Source of the DNA: GWC2-45-44 sp041661665
GTDB taxonomy: Bacteria; Planctomycetota; Phycisphaerae; Sedimentisphaerales; UBA12454
Assembly (NCBI GenBank): GCA_041661665.1
Contig: JBAZTW010000030.1
Coordinates: forward strand, 1-27,083
DNA length: 27,083 bases
Direction of reading: 5' to 3'
Shown here: positions 15,374 to 24,433 of the stretch, piece after piece
How positions within the stretch are numbered: the first letter of the stretch is position 1
Layout: the number at the start of each line of letters is the position of its first letter
The notes under the pieces: model-generated
Databases searched by the model: none
Told to the model about the DNA's origin: nothing
Seen by the model: only the letters and a program-made list of their open reading frames with translations
Position numbers and translations under genes: made by a program

Positions 15374-16132
15374 ATGGCAGAAAACAACGAACATAAATTC
15401 AGAGAAATGTCTCTGGGCGACCACCTCGAAGAACTGCGAATCCGGATAATATTCGCTATCATCGGCATCGTGGTTTCTCTGGCTGTATGTATGTTCTTCT
15501 CAAAGTTCTTTCTTGCCCTGCTGGCCAAACCGTTTTTCGTCGCTGTCGGCAAAACAGGAGCAGCACATCTCCAGGCAATAACACTGTCAGAAAAGTTTAT
15601 GGTCTATTTAAAGACCACAATTTTGTTCAGTATCATATTTTCCAGCCCGTGGATATTTTATCAGCTTTGGCAATTTGTTTCGGCGGGCCTGTACCAAAAT
15701 GAAAAAAAATATGTTTATGTTATTGTTCCGGCCTGTGCCATGCTGTTTATCTCCGGAGCGGCGTTTTACCTGCTTGGTGTCGCACCGACAATGATAAAGT
15801 TCTTTGTCTTTTTCGACACGGGTATAGATTCTTTAACAACACAGATAACGCTGGAAAATTATGTTAATTTTATGATAATAATGACGATGGTTTTTGGCTT
15901 GTGTTTTCAATTGCCGATAGCAATTATTGCTTTGAATAGGATAGGAATTGTTTCGCTGGAGCAACTCAAAAAGGCAAGAAAATACGCCATATTAATCATT
16001 GTCATAGTCGCCGGAGTTATCACTCCTTCGCCTGATATGATAAGTCAGGTTGCTCTTGCCGTGCCGATGTATATTTTATATGAACTTGGGATATTGTTTT
16101 GCCGCAAACCGCTGCCGCAACTGCAGGACTAA
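15374..16132 (+). CDS. tatC: Sec-independent (twin-arginine) translocase subunit TatC
   Basis: This 252-residue inner-membrane protein has six predicted transmembrane helices and is the signal-peptide receptor of the Tat pathway for folded proteins. The cytoplasmic N-terminal motif MSLGDHLEELRIR (12-24) is the hallmark twin-arginine recognition region. The FSSPWIFYQLWQFVSAGLYQNEKKY loop follows helix 2, and the late VIVAGVITPSPDMISQ segment is also typical. ATG 15374 has AGGAAAG at 15361-15367. The gene has its own promoter and meets tatA tail to tail, with 2 bases between the stops. Confidence 0.96.
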   Translation: MAENNEHKFREMSLGDHLEELRIRIIFAIIGIVVSLAVCMFFSKFFLALLAKPFFVAVGKTGAAHLQAITLSEKFMVYLKTTILFSIIFSSPWIFYQLWQFVSAGLYQNEKKYVYVIVPACAMLFISGAAFYLLGVAPTMIKFFVFFDTGIDSLTTQITLENYVNFMIIMTMVFGLCFQLPIAIIALNRIGIVSLEQLKKARKYAILIIVIVAGVITPSPDMISQVALAVPMYILYELGILFCRKPLPQLQD

Positions 16133-16134
16133 AC

Positions 16135-16359
16135 CTAATCCTTTTTTTTATCTTTATCATCCGGCTCAATAGTCTTGTCAACCTGGTCTTTGGTTTCCTG
16201 CATTCCCTTTTTGAACTCGTTTAAGCTTTTGCCCATTGACCTTGCGATTTCGGGCAATCGGCGGCCAAAAATGAGAAGCGCGATAACCAAAATAACAATT
16301 ATTTCCGGTGTACCCAAACCGAACAAGCCAAGAAGAACATTATGTGCTGATTCAATCAT
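16135..16359 (-). CDS. tatA: Sec-independent translocase subunit TatA/TatE
   Basis: This 74-residue protein starts at the ATG at 16359, which has GGAG six bases upstream. An ATG four codons earlier (16371) lacks such a site. It has one N-terminal membrane helix (TPEIIVILVIALLIFG), the FGRRLPEIARSMG hinge, an amphipathic helix (SLNEFKKGM) and a charged C-terminal tail, exactly the TatA/E plan. TatA forms the pore-like oligomer that works with TatC. No tatB is seen nearby, so a minimal TatA-TatC system or distant partners are likely. It follows recG on the minus strand after 69 bases and has its own -10 element. Confidence 0.93.
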   Translation of the reverse strand: MIESAHNVLLGLFGLGTPEIIVILVIALLIFGRRLPEIARSMGKSLNEFKKGMQETKDQVDKTIEPDDKDKKKD

Positions 16360-16391
16360 TTTACACTCCATTAAAATACCGTTGTTTGTCC

Positions 16392-16397
16392 ATTATA
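16392..16397 (-). promoter_or_regulatory. -10 element for tatA
   Basis: A perfect TATAAT on the minus strand lies in the 69-base gap between recG and tatA. No clear -35 is seen. The leader would be about 26 bases. Confidence 0.4.
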
Positions 16398-16428
16398 TAT
16401 GATATGCAAATAACAGGCTACTAAAAAA

Positions 16429-18504
16429 TTATGCTATATCGGCCAGCCCTACGCTGTCGCTGAAACGCCTTAAAAGCTCGGTTCGGATGTTTTTGTGGCC
16501 CGCCAGCTTCAAAAACGGGTCGGCCTCGACTAATTCAAAGGCATCTCTGCGAGCAAGAGTAAGCAGTTCAAAATCCTCGATAATATTGGCAATTTTGAAA
16601 TCCGGCATTCCGTGCTGGCGTGCGCTGAGCAATTCGCCGGGGCCGCGAAGTTTTAAATCATTCTCGGCGATTTCAAAACCATCGTTGCTGCGTGTCATAA
16701 TTTCCAGCCGATTCCGGGCAATTTCGTTTTCTGTCTGGGCAACGAGCAGACAATATGACCGAGATGAACTTCTGGCGATTCTGCCGCGAAGCTGGTGGAG
16801 CTGAGCAAGGCCGAATCTGTCGGCATTTTCGATAACCATAATTGTAGCATTCGGAACATCTATACCAACTTCAATCAAAACAGTCGAGACAAGGCAGTTA
16901 ATTCTGCCGGCTCGGAATTCTGCCATAATTTTTTGTTTCTCATCGCTGGTCATTTGACCGTGAAGCAGACCAATTTTGAATTCCGGGAAAATTCTTTTGC
17001 TCAAATTTTCATATTCGCTGATGGCGGCTTTTACGTCGCCGTTTTCGCTGTCAACGATTCGTGGATAGACAAAGAATGCCTGTTTTTTGGCCTTGAGTCT
17101 TTCTCTGATAAATTCATAAGCCTTTGGCAAATCCTTATGCGTAATGTATCTTGTGATTACCTGTCCCCTGCCTGGCGGAGGCGTTTTTATAATTGAAACA
17201 TCAAGGTCGCCAAACGCTGTCATCGCTAGCGTTCTTGGTATCGGCGTAGCGGTCATCACGAGGCAATGCGGCGTTGTGCCTTTTCGCAGAGATGCCCGCT
17301 GAAGAACGCCGAATTTGTGCTGCTCATCAATCACGACAACAGCCAGATTTTTGAACTGAATATCTTCCTGAAGGAGCGCAACTGTGCCGACAACGATATT
17401 TGTATCGCCAGATTTTATATCTTCAATAATATCTTTTCGTTCCTGACCGGTAATTCCGCCTTTAATAAGAACGCGTTTTACACTGCTGTTTCGCAGGTAT
17501 CGTTCGATATTTATAAAATGCTGTTCGGCAAGAATTTCTGTCGGTGCCATAATCGCGGCCTGCTGCTTATTGGCAATGGCCAGCAAAGCGGCATATAAAG
17601 CAACGACCGTTTTACCGCTGCCGACATCGCCCTGCAAAAGCCTGTTCATCGGAATATCTTTTGCCAAATCAACGACGATTTCTTCGATTACCTTATCCTG
17701 GTCAGCGGTGAGCAGGAATGGAAAGCGTTTTCTGATTCTGCTGTCAATCAGGTCGGTACATTTAAGCGGGACGGCTTTTTCAAAATGCCGGACTTTATAC
17801 CGCCGAAGAGCCAGAGCAGTCTGCATTATGAAAAGTTCATCGTATTTGAGTCGTCGTTTTGCCTTTGCTACTTGCTCCTCGTCTTCGGGCTTGTGAATCC
17901 ACTGGTAAGCTGTTTTACGTTCGATAAGATTTGATTTTTTCAAAAACTCTTTGGCGAAAAACTCCTCTGCTGATTGCAGGAGATTATCGAGCGAATAGTG
18001 AATGATTTTTTTAATCTGGCCGCTGGATAAATCCGCTGTCGCAGGATAAACCGGCCCACTTAAGTCGTCTGCGGAAATTTCCTTATCATCTTCAACGATT
18101 ATGAATTTGGGATTGGCTAATTGAAGCTGATGTTTATAAACAGCGGTTTTGCCCCAGACAATAATTTTTTGGCCAACGTTAATTTTGCCCTGCAAATAGC
18201 GAGCGTTGAACCATATTGCCCTGCAACTGCCGGTATCATCGGTTATATAGGCCTCGAAATACGGCGGTCTGCGGAAGACCTGAAAATCCGTGCTTTCGAC
18301 AATTCCAGCCAGTGTTACGGTATGATTAGGCAAAAGCCGAGCGACTTTTACCGGCTCAGGGGCAAAATACCACTGCCGCGGGTAGTATTCGAGCAGGTCG
18401 GAGGCGATTTTGATGCCGAGCTTTTCGAGAATTGCCGCTCTGGCCGGGCCTACGCCCTTTAAAAACTGCACAGGAGTATCAGGTTTTACATCGTTTGGCT
18501 GCAA
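16429..18504 (-). CDS. recG: ATP-dependent DNA helicase RecG
   Basis: This 691-residue enzyme regresses stalled replication forks and drives branch migration. The N-terminal wedge domain carries a helical FLKGVGPARAAILEKLGI start (14-31) and an OB fold (about 60-135). The helicase core has Walker A GDVGSGKT (292-299), motif Ia MAPTEILAEQH (319-329), DEQHKFG (393-399) as the DExH box, TATPIPRTLAMT (418-429), IDVPNATIMVIENADRFGLAQLHQLRGRI-type motifs V-VI, and a C-terminal TRSNDGFEIAENDLKLRGPGE (TRG-like) region. Length is normal. The start is TTG 18504, with AAGGA about 7 bases upstream. Confidence 0.96.
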   Translation of the reverse strand: MQPNDVKPDTPVQFLKGVGPARAAILEKLGIKIASDLLEYYPRQWYFAPEPVKVARLLPNHTVTLAGIVESTDFQVFRRPPYFEAYITDDTGSCRAIWFNARYLQGKINVGQKIIVWGKTAVYKHQLQLANPKFIIVEDDKEISADDLSGPVYPATADLSSGQIKKIIHYSLDNLLQSAEEFFAKEFLKKSNLIERKTAYQWIHKPEDEEQVAKAKRRLKYDELFIMQTALALRRYKVRHFEKAVPLKCTDLIDSRIRKRFPFLLTADQDKVIEEIVVDLAKDIPMNRLLQGDVGSGKTVVALYAALLAIANKQQAAIMAPTEILAEQHFINIERYLRNSSVKRVLIKGGITGQERKDIIEDIKSGDTNIVVGTVALLQEDIQFKNLAVVVIDEQHKFGVLQRASLRKGTTPHCLVMTATPIPRTLAMTAFGDLDVSIIKTPPPGRGQVITRYITHKDLPKAYEFIRERLKAKKQAFFVYPRIVDSENGDVKAAISEYENLSKRIFPEFKIGLLHGQMTSDEKQKIMAEFRAGRINCLVSTVLIEVGIDVPNATIMVIENADRFGLAQLHQLRGRIARSSSRSYCLLVAQTENEIARNRLEIMTRSNDGFEIAENDLKLRGPGELLSARQHGMPDFKIANIIEDFELLTLARRDAFELVEADPFLKLAGHKNIRTELLRRFSDSVGLADIA

Positions 18505-18534
18505 GTTTATCCTTTTGTTTTTTTGACCATCAAA

Positions 18535-18540
18535 TATAAT
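18535..18540 (+). promoter_or_regulatory. Possible -10 element for the lipoprotein-bioA-bioD-nadB unit
   Basis: TATAAT lies 52 bases before the lipoprotein ATG. The -35 region is poor (TTTTGT-like), so this is a candidate only. A TAAAAT at 18551-18556 is a second possibility. Confidence 0.3.
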
Positions 18541-18559
18541 AATATCGTCTTAAAATGTC

Positions 18560-18573
18560 TGTTTTGCAAAACA
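18560..18573. promoter_or_regulatory. Perfect 14-bp palindrome between recG and the lipoprotein gene
   Basis: TGTTTTGCAAAACA is a perfect palindrome in the 87-base divergent gap. It falls in the leader of the rightward transcript and about 56 bases upstream of the recG start, near where a recG -35 would be. It fits an operator for a small dimeric regulator. Confidence 0.4.
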
Positions 18574-18591
18574 ATTTTTAAGGAGTAAAAA

Positions 18592-19179
18592 ATGAAAACG
18601 ACCTTACAGAAAATTGCGTTCTATACTTTGGCAATTCTGCTTGGCGGATGTGTGCCATCGCTGCACCCATTGTTCACCGATGAGGAAATCATCTTTGATG
18701 CCAATTTAGTCGGCGTTTGGTCTGAGCCAAATTCCAAAAACTTTTGGGAATTCAAACAAGCAGCCAATAAAAAATACAATGTTATTTATACTGATGACAA
18801 AGGTATCGGAAAATTTGACGGATGTTTAGGTAAAATCGAAAAAGAGACGTACCTTGATCTCTATCCTCAGGATATAAATCTGCCTGGTAGCGACTTCTAC
18901 AAATTTCATCTACTTGGCATTCATACGTTTGCAAAAGTAGGATTATCAAAGAACAGTTTGAAACTTAGTGTTATGAATCCGGATAACGTTGAGAAACTGC
19001 TCAAAAGCGACCCGAATATTCTAAAACACGAAGAAACTGACCGGATTGTATTGACCGCCTCAACAAAAGAACTTCAGGCTTTTATCAAAAAATACGGCAG
19101 CGATAAAGACCTCTTTAAAGAAGAAAATGGCAATCAATTGCAGCGAGTTAAACAACAGGATGTAAACAGCGTAAAATGA
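18592..19179 (+). CDS. Hypothetical lipoprotein
   Basis: This 195-residue protein has a clear lipoprotein signal: basic start, hydrophobic core and lipobox LGGC with Cys20. The mature N-terminus reads CVPSLHPLFTDEEIIFD, then LVGVWSEPNSKNFWEF. I recall that opening from uncharacterised lipoproteins in several environmental phyla, but I know no function. The rest is beta-rich with a helical, charged C-terminal third. A strong AAGGAG at 18580-18585 precedes ATG 18592. Its stop overlaps the bioA ATG (ATGA), so it is the first gene of the cofactor unit. A link to biotin synthesis is not evident from its sequence. Confidence 0.75.
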   Translation: MKTTLQKIAFYTLAILLGGCVPSLHPLFTDEEIIFDANLVGVWSEPNSKNFWEFKQAANKKYNVIYTDDKGIGKFDGCLGKIEKETYLDLYPQDINLPGSDFYKFHLLGIHTFAKVGLSKNSLKLSVMNPDNVEKLLKSDPNILKHEETDRIVLTASTKELQAFIKKYGSDKDLFKEENGNQLQRVKQQDVNSVK

Positions 19180-20531
19180 ATAAAAGCACAGAAAGATTAG
19201 TCAGCACTGATAAGCAATATCTCTGGCATCCTTTTACGCAGATGAAGGTCTGGCTCGAAGATGAGCCGATTGTAATTGAAAGCGGCGATGGGTTTTATTT
19301 GGTCGATACCGAAGGCAGACGATATATTGATGGCGTGAGCAGCCTCTGGTGCAATATCCATGGCCACAGAGTTAAAAAAATTGACGACGCGATAAGAGGC
19401 CAGCTTGATAAAATCGCGCACAGTACCCTTCTCGGCCTTGCGCAGACAGAATCAATCGAACTTGCCGAGAAGCTGATAAAAATCGCCCCGCAGAATCTGC
19501 AAAAAGTTTTCTATTCCGACAGCGGTGCAACCAGTGTTGAAATCGCATTGAAAATCGCATATCAGTATTGGCGTAATCAGGGCATAAAACGCACCAAATT
19601 CATCGCTATGGGACAATCCTACCACGGCGACACAATCGGCTCGGTAAGCGTGGGCGGAATGGAACTTTTCCACTCGATTTTCAGGCCAATGCTGTTTGAG
19701 ACATTTTTTGTACCTTCGCCATTTCCGTATCGTTTTAACGGCTCGGCGAAAGAATGCAAAAAAAACAGCCTCGACAAAATCGAGGATTTACTTAAAAAAC
19801 ATTCAGACAATATCGCCGCGGTAATAGTCGAGCCTTTAGTTCAGGGCGCTGCGGGAATAATTGTCCACCCTGCCGGTTTTTTGAAGGCGGTTTCTGAGCT
19901 GACAAAAAAATATAACGTGCTTTTGATTGCTGATGAGGTCGCCACAGGTTTTGGCAAGACTGGCAGGATATTCGCCTGCGAAATTGAGAACGTCGAGCCT
20001 GATATTATGTGCATGGCAAAAGGAATCACAAGCGGTTATCTGCCTTTGGCGGCAACGCTGACAACGCAGAAAATTTTCGACGCGTTTCTGGCAGAGCCTA
20101 AAGATTTTAAAACATTCTTCCACGGCCACACCTACACAGGCAACGCATTGGCTTGTGCCGCGGCGATTGCGAATCTGGAATTATTCGAGGAAAATAAAAT
20201 TATCGAATCGCTGCCCGCGAAGATTGATTTAATCAGCGAATATCTGAATAAAATAGCAAAACTGCCTTACATCGGCGATGTTCGTCAATGCGGAATGATG
20301 GCAGGAATTGAGATTGTGCAGGACAAAAAGAGTAAACAATCATTCCCATACGAAAAAATGATTGGTGCAAAACTTTGTGCCGCGATGAGGCCTAAAGGGG
20401 CGATGATGCGGCCATTGAGCGATGTAATTGTCCTTATGCCGCCTATTGGAATTGACCTGCAAACTCTGCAAAAATTATTAGATATCGTTTACGACACAAT
20501 TGAAAATGATTTACCAAAGATTGTAAAATAA
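19176..20531 (+). CDS. bioA: Adenosylmethionine-8-amino-7-oxononanoate aminotransferase
   Basis: This 451-residue PLP enzyme converts KAPA to DAPA in biotin synthesis, usually with SAM as amino donor. LWHPFTQM (16-23) is a BioA hallmark, as is the DGVSSLWCNIHGH stretch (52-64). VFYSDSGATSVEIALKIA (111-128) forms the phosphate-binding region. The PLP Asp lies in IADEVATGFGKTG (251-263), and the Schiff-base Lys282 in MAKGITSGYLPLAA. FHGHTYTGNALACAAA follows. It overlaps the lipoprotein stop by 4 bases, and bioD starts 1 base after its stop. bioF, bioB and bioC/H are not in the window. Confidence 0.95.
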   Translation: MNKSTERLVSTDKQYLWHPFTQMKVWLEDEPIVIESGDGFYLVDTEGRRYIDGVSSLWCNIHGHRVKKIDDAIRGQLDKIAHSTLLGLAQTESIELAEKLIKIAPQNLQKVFYSDSGATSVEIALKIAYQYWRNQGIKRTKFIAMGQSYHGDTIGSVSVGGMELFHSIFRPMLFETFFVPSPFPYRFNGSAKECKKNSLDKIEDLLKKHSDNIAAVIVEPLVQGAAGIIVHPAGFLKAVSELTKKYNVLLIADEVATGFGKTGRIFACEIENVEPDIMCMAKGITSGYLPLAATLTTQKIFDAFLAEPKDFKTFFHGHTYTGNALACAAAIANLELFEENKIIESLPAKIDLISEYLNKIAKLPYIGDVRQCGMMAGIEIVQDKKSKQSFPYEKMIGAKLCAAMRPKGAMMRPLSDVIVLMPPIGIDLQTLQKLLDIVYDTIENDLPKIVK

Positions 20532-20532
20532 A

Positions 20533-21270
20533 ATGGAAATTAACTTCGCAAAACACAAAGGGTTATTTATAACCGCAACCGATACCGGCGTTGGAAAAAC
20601 TGTAATCTCTGGTGCGATTGCGAAAATTCTGCGTCAGGCAGGCAAAAATGTCGGAGTATTCAAACCTATCGCGACCGGCTGCAGGGATACAATAGATGGC
20701 TTAGTAAGTGAAGATACAGAATTTTTATCCTACTGTGCAGACAACAAATTCACTCTGAACGACATAACGCCGATTACATATTCCACTCCTGCTGCCCCGC
20801 TTGCCTGCGAAATAGCTGAACACAGGAAGGTTGATATTGAGAAAATAGTTACCGCTTATAATTACATCTGCTCCAAAACCGACTGCGTAATCGTCGAGGG
20901 CATCGGCGGAATTCGCGTGCCGATAACGGACGGCCTTGACGTTCTGGGAATGGCAAAGGCATTCGGTTTGCCTGTAGTTATTGTCGCCAGGCCAAATCTT
21001 GGGACAATAAACCATACGCTGCTGACGATTGACGCGGTAAGGAGCGCGAATTTGCCGCTTGCCGGGGTAATAATAAACGGGTATGATGAATCTAGGGCGG
21101 ATTTTGCATGGCAAAGCGCTCCAGCAATAATCGCCGATATCGGCAAAACACAAATACTCGCGGTTGTGCCTTTTGACGACAGAACAAATACTGAAAAAGG
21201 CATAATAGGCGACTCAATAATAGCCGGCTTAAGCGATGTTGATTGGGTAAAGATAATTTATGAAAGATAA
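20533..21270 (+). CDS. bioD: ATP-dependent dethiobiotin synthetase
   Basis: This 245-residue enzyme closes the ureido ring of DAPA with CO2 and ATP to give dethiobiotin. The P-loop is TATDTGVGKT (14-23), followed by VGVFKPIATGC (40-50) with the conserved Lys44. VIVEGIGGIRVPI is the Mg/CO2-loop motif, and INGY with VVPFDDR marks the nucleotide end. Length is normal for the family. It follows bioA directly and ends 11 bases inside nadB, so bioA, bioD and nadB are very likely one transcript. Confidence 0.95.
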   Translation: MEINFAKHKGLFITATDTGVGKTVISGAIAKILRQAGKNVGVFKPIATGCRDTIDGLVSEDTEFLSYCADNKFTLNDITPITYSTPAAPLACEIAEHRKVDIEKIVTAYNYICSKTDCVIVEGIGGIRVPITDGLDVLGMAKAFGLPVVIVARPNLGTINHTLLTIDAVRSANLPLAGVIINGYDESRADFAWQSAPAIIADIGKTQILAVVPFDDRTNTEKGIIGDSIIAGLSDVDWVKIIYER

Positions 21271-22891
21271 TGTGATAAAAATAAAACGACCTGAATTGCG
21301 TCGGTATCTTGTGCCAATAAATACCGCCTCTACGCAGCAGTTGTTCACCGATTGCTTGGTAATCGGCACAGGCGTAGCAGGCCTTCGAGCGGCAATAGAG
21401 GCTGCAAACGGTGGATGCGAAGTGGTAATCGTCTGCAAAAAAAATCTGCACGACAGCAATACCTGGAACGCACAGGGCGGCATCGCATCGGTACTCGGAA
21501 GAAATGACAGCTTTGCCTCTCATATCGAAGACACATTAAAAACCGGCTGCGGAATCTGCAATACAGAAACCGTCGAGCAGGTCGTAAAAGACGGCCCCGG
21601 CCTTGTCAAAGAACTTTTAGAATGGGGAACGGAATTTGACAAATCACAGGATGGCTCAATTTCCATTACGCTTGAAGGCGGCCACAGTTTCGCCCGCGTC
21701 GCTCACGCACTTGGCGACAGCACAGGCAAGGCAATCGTTCAGTCGTTGACACATAAAGTCAAAAGTATCAGCAATATCACTGTTATAGAAAATTTCTACG
21801 CAATAGATATTATCACAAACGACGACGGCATTTGCGTCGGCATAATCGGCCAGAACGCAAAAGGCACAATGGAAATAATCTGGGCAAAAACCACAATCCT
21901 CGCTACCGGCGGAGCGGGTAGGCTTTATCGTGAAACAACAAACCCTGATGTTGCTACGGCTGACGGCTTGGCTATGGCGGCACGGGCAGGAACAATTCTG
22001 CGGGATATGGAATTTATGCAGTTTCATCCAACAACGCTTTATATCGCAGGCGCATCGAGAGCATTGATTACAGAAACGCTGCGCGGCGAAGGAGCAATTC
22101 TGCGGGATATAAATCACGAAACTTTTATGAGCAGCTACCACAAAGATGCCGAGCTTGCGCCGCGAGATATTGTGAGCCGGGCAATTTTGGCGCAAATGCT
22201 GAAAACAAATTCTACTCACGTCTTTCTCGATGTAAGGCATTTTGACAAGGCCTTCTTTGCTAAGCGTTTTCCGCTGATTAGTGAACTTGTGGCAAGTTTT
22301 GATATTGATGTAAGTAAGGATTTAATTCCTGTCCGCCCCAGCGCACATTATATGGTTGGAGGCGTTAAAACCGACAGACTTGCTCGTACGAATATAAAAA
22401 ATCTTTTTGCCTGCGGCGAAGTCGCTTCGACTGGTCTGCACGGAGCAAACAGACTCGGCAGCAATTCGCTTTTAGAAGGCTTAGTCTACGGCAAAATAGC
22501 AGGTAGCGAAGCATCTAAACATTCCGGCAAGCCAAACAGTGGCATGGGTCTGCGAAAATTCCGATACGATATTCCGCAATCGGACCGCAGCAGATTGGAT
22601 ACCGCTGACGTTCTTAACTCGCTGCGTTCGCTGATGTGGCGAAATGTCGGCATAATCCGTTTTGCCAAACCGCTGGCTGAGACACAGGAGATTATTTCAT
22701 TTTGGCAGCGTTATGTCTTAGACAAAATTTTCGACTCGGATACAGGCTGGGAATGCCAGAATATGCTCACGGTCTGCCTGATGATGGCAAAGGCTGCGGA
22801 AACAAGAACCGAAAGCCGAGGCACGCATTTCAGGGACGATTTCCCTCAGACAGATGATGCAAAATTCAAGGCTCATATTGAGTTTGAATAA
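21260..22891 (+). CDS. nadB: L-aspartate oxidase
   Basis: This 543-residue FAD enzyme oxidises L-aspartate to iminoaspartate, the first step of NAD synthesis. The FAD-binding fold has CLVIGTGVAGLRAAIEAA (32-49). The succinate-dehydrogenase-like signature is NTWNAQGGIASVLG (67-80). HSFARVAHALGDSTGKAI, MEFMQFHPTTLY, RGEGAILRD and the substrate-site SAHYMVGGVKTD with HGANRLGSNSLLEGLVYG are all present. The C-terminal helical domain reads LRSLMWRNVGIIR. ATG 21260 lies inside the bioD end. The nadA and nadC genes are not in the window. It converges with the MATE gene, with 8 bases between the stops. Confidence 0.96.
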   Translation: MKDNVIKIKRPELRRYLVPINTASTQQLFTDCLVIGTGVAGLRAAIEAANGGCEVVIVCKKNLHDSNTWNAQGGIASVLGRNDSFASHIEDTLKTGCGICNTETVEQVVKDGPGLVKELLEWGTEFDKSQDGSISITLEGGHSFARVAHALGDSTGKAIVQSLTHKVKSISNITVIENFYAIDIITNDDGICVGIIGQNAKGTMEIIWAKTTILATGGAGRLYRETTNPDVATADGLAMAARAGTILRDMEFMQFHPTTLYIAGASRALITETLRGEGAILRDINHETFMSSYHKDAELAPRDIVSRAILAQMLKTNSTHVFLDVRHFDKAFFAKRFPLISELVASFDIDVSKDLIPVRPSAHYMVGGVKTDRLARTNIKNLFACGEVASTGLHGANRLGSNSLLEGLVYGKIAGSEASKHSGKPNSGMGLRKFRYDIPQSDRSRLDTADVLNSLRSLMWRNVGIIRFAKPLAETQEIISFWQRYVLDKIFDSDTGWECQNMLTVCLMMAKAAETRTESRGTHFRDDFPQTDDAKFKAHIEFE

Positions 22892-22899
22892 TTTTTTGT

Positions 22900-24333
22900 T
22901 CAGCCTATGTCCATCTCTATCGTCGGCACAGCGGGAAGACCATCCGGTAATGTGGGTGTTTTTTCTATTACTCGCATTGATTTCCATTTGCCATGCCTGA
23001 ATCTCATAAAAAACATCACCGCCAAAACGCACACATAAATTGTCAGAGCCGTCCAGGCGCCATAGAGCTTCATTCTGCCATGCAGGAAAGTAACCGCCAG
23101 CCAGCTTGGTACAACCATAATCAGCCAATTCAGAATAACTGAGGCATACATTACAAATCGAGTGTCGCCGGCGCCTTTGAGAGCCGCGGAGAAAATTATA
23201 TTTCCAGTATCAAAGATACAATAAAATCCGACAAACATCAGGAGAATCCGCACGACCGGCTTAACGGCGGCGAACTGCTCGGCGGAAGACTGAGTCTCAA
23301 ACGGAAGCATAAAAATATTAGGCACAAACCAATAACACAAAGCAATAAAAATCATATAACCGAAAGTAATGTATGCGGCAGACATTGTGGTTTTCTGTGC
23401 GATATCGGGTCTGTCTGCGCCAAGCGCCCTTCCGACAAGCACGGTCGTGGCCATCCCGAAACCAATCATCGGCATAAACGCCAGATGGTTAATCTGAAAA
23501 GCGATAGACGAGGCCGCAAATACAACTGCATCAATTCTGCCGATGAAGACAACAAAAAGAGTTATGCCAAGCACATCGAGCATAAACTGAATGCCGCTCG
23601 GCAAGCCGAACTTCATCAACCTGCCAAACTGTTTCAAATCCAGGGCGGCATTTGAAGTGCCGAAATTTTTCCTGTTGGCAGACAGCAAAAATATAATGAA
23701 GAAAATCACCACACCGGAAAAATTAGCGATGAGTGTGGCAATCGCGGCGCCGGCCATACCCATTTTCGGAAAGCCGAAATAACCGAAAATCATCGCGTAA
23801 TCAAGTATGCAATTTACAATGGTTTTTACAACGTTGACCCACATCACTGCCCAGGTTTTCCCTCTGCCAGTCAGAAAACATGATAATGCTGCATCGACAA
23901 GCCCCAGCACCGAACCATAAGACATAATCTTGAAATAGACAGCTTCGTATCCGGCTATTGCGGGCGAATGGCCGACGAGGGCTATAATCGGCCTGGTAAA
24001 AAGGCCTATCGCGGCCATTATAATCCCGGCAGCAAGCGTAAAATAAATACTCTGCCAAATGGCCGGGCCTATGCGGGTTTTCATTCCTGCCCCGTCATAT
24101 TGCGATACGAATGTGCTTGCATAGGTTGCAGTGCCGAGAAAAAAACTGAAGAATGTAAAATTTAAAATCCCGCTGAGCATAGCCGCAGACATCGCGTCTC
24201 TGTCGAACCACATCAGAAACACCCTGTCAACGAACATCTGAATAGTGAACGCGCTTGTGCTGAGAATCAGGGGGAAAGCGATTTTCAAAACTTCTTTTGG
24301 ACTGCCGGCGTTTGTATTTTCAAGCATTTTCAT
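22900..24333 (-). CDS. MATE family efflux transporter
   Basis: This protein has about 12 predicted membrane helices. The likely start is the ATG at 24333 (477 residues); a TTG at 24372 would add 13 residues read from a low-complexity AAAAATC tract. KIAFPLILSTSAFTIQMFVDRVFLMWFDRDAMSAAMLSG matches helix 1-2 of the NorM/DinF-like MATE fold, with FVDRVFLMWF as the expected signature. The second half repeats the pattern with GLPSGIQFMLDVLGITLFVVFIG and VLVGRALGADRPDIA. Such proteins export cationic compounds using a Na+ or H+ gradient. The substrate is not apparent. Confidence 0.9.
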   Translation of the reverse strand: MKMLENTNAGSPKEVLKIAFPLILSTSAFTIQMFVDRVFLMWFDRDAMSAAMLSGILNFTFFSFFLGTATYASTFVSQYDGAGMKTRIGPAIWQSIYFTLAAGIIMAAIGLFTRPIIALVGHSPAIAGYEAVYFKIMSYGSVLGLVDAALSCFLTGRGKTWAVMWVNVVKTIVNCILDYAMIFGYFGFPKMGMAGAAIATLIANFSGVVIFFIIFLLSANRKNFGTSNAALDLKQFGRLMKFGLPSGIQFMLDVLGITLFVVFIGRIDAVVFAASSIAFQINHLAFMPMIGFGMATTVLVGRALGADRPDIAQKTTMSAAYITFGYMIFIALCYWFVPNIFMLPFETQSSAEQFAAVKPVVRILLMFVGFYCIFDTGNIIFSAALKGAGDTRFVMYASVILNWLIMVVPSWLAVTFLHGRMKLYGAWTALTIYVCVLAVMFFMRFRHGKWKSMRVIEKTPTLPDGLPAVPTIEMDIG

Positions 24334-24433
24334 AAAAACAAAAATAATACCAACAAAAAAATCAAAAATCAATTTTTTTAGGTTTCTTCCTAACCACTAT
24401 ACCCTATACCATATTTCTGATATACTCTTTGTT

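Noticed and set aside
21656..22240. Minus-strand open frame opposite nadB
   Set aside because: Cys-rich translation without motifs, fully inside nadB.
24378..24392. TTAGG/CCTAA inverted repeat between the MATE and flavoprotein genes
   Set aside because: Only 5 bp and within low-complexity DNA; not distinguishable from chance.
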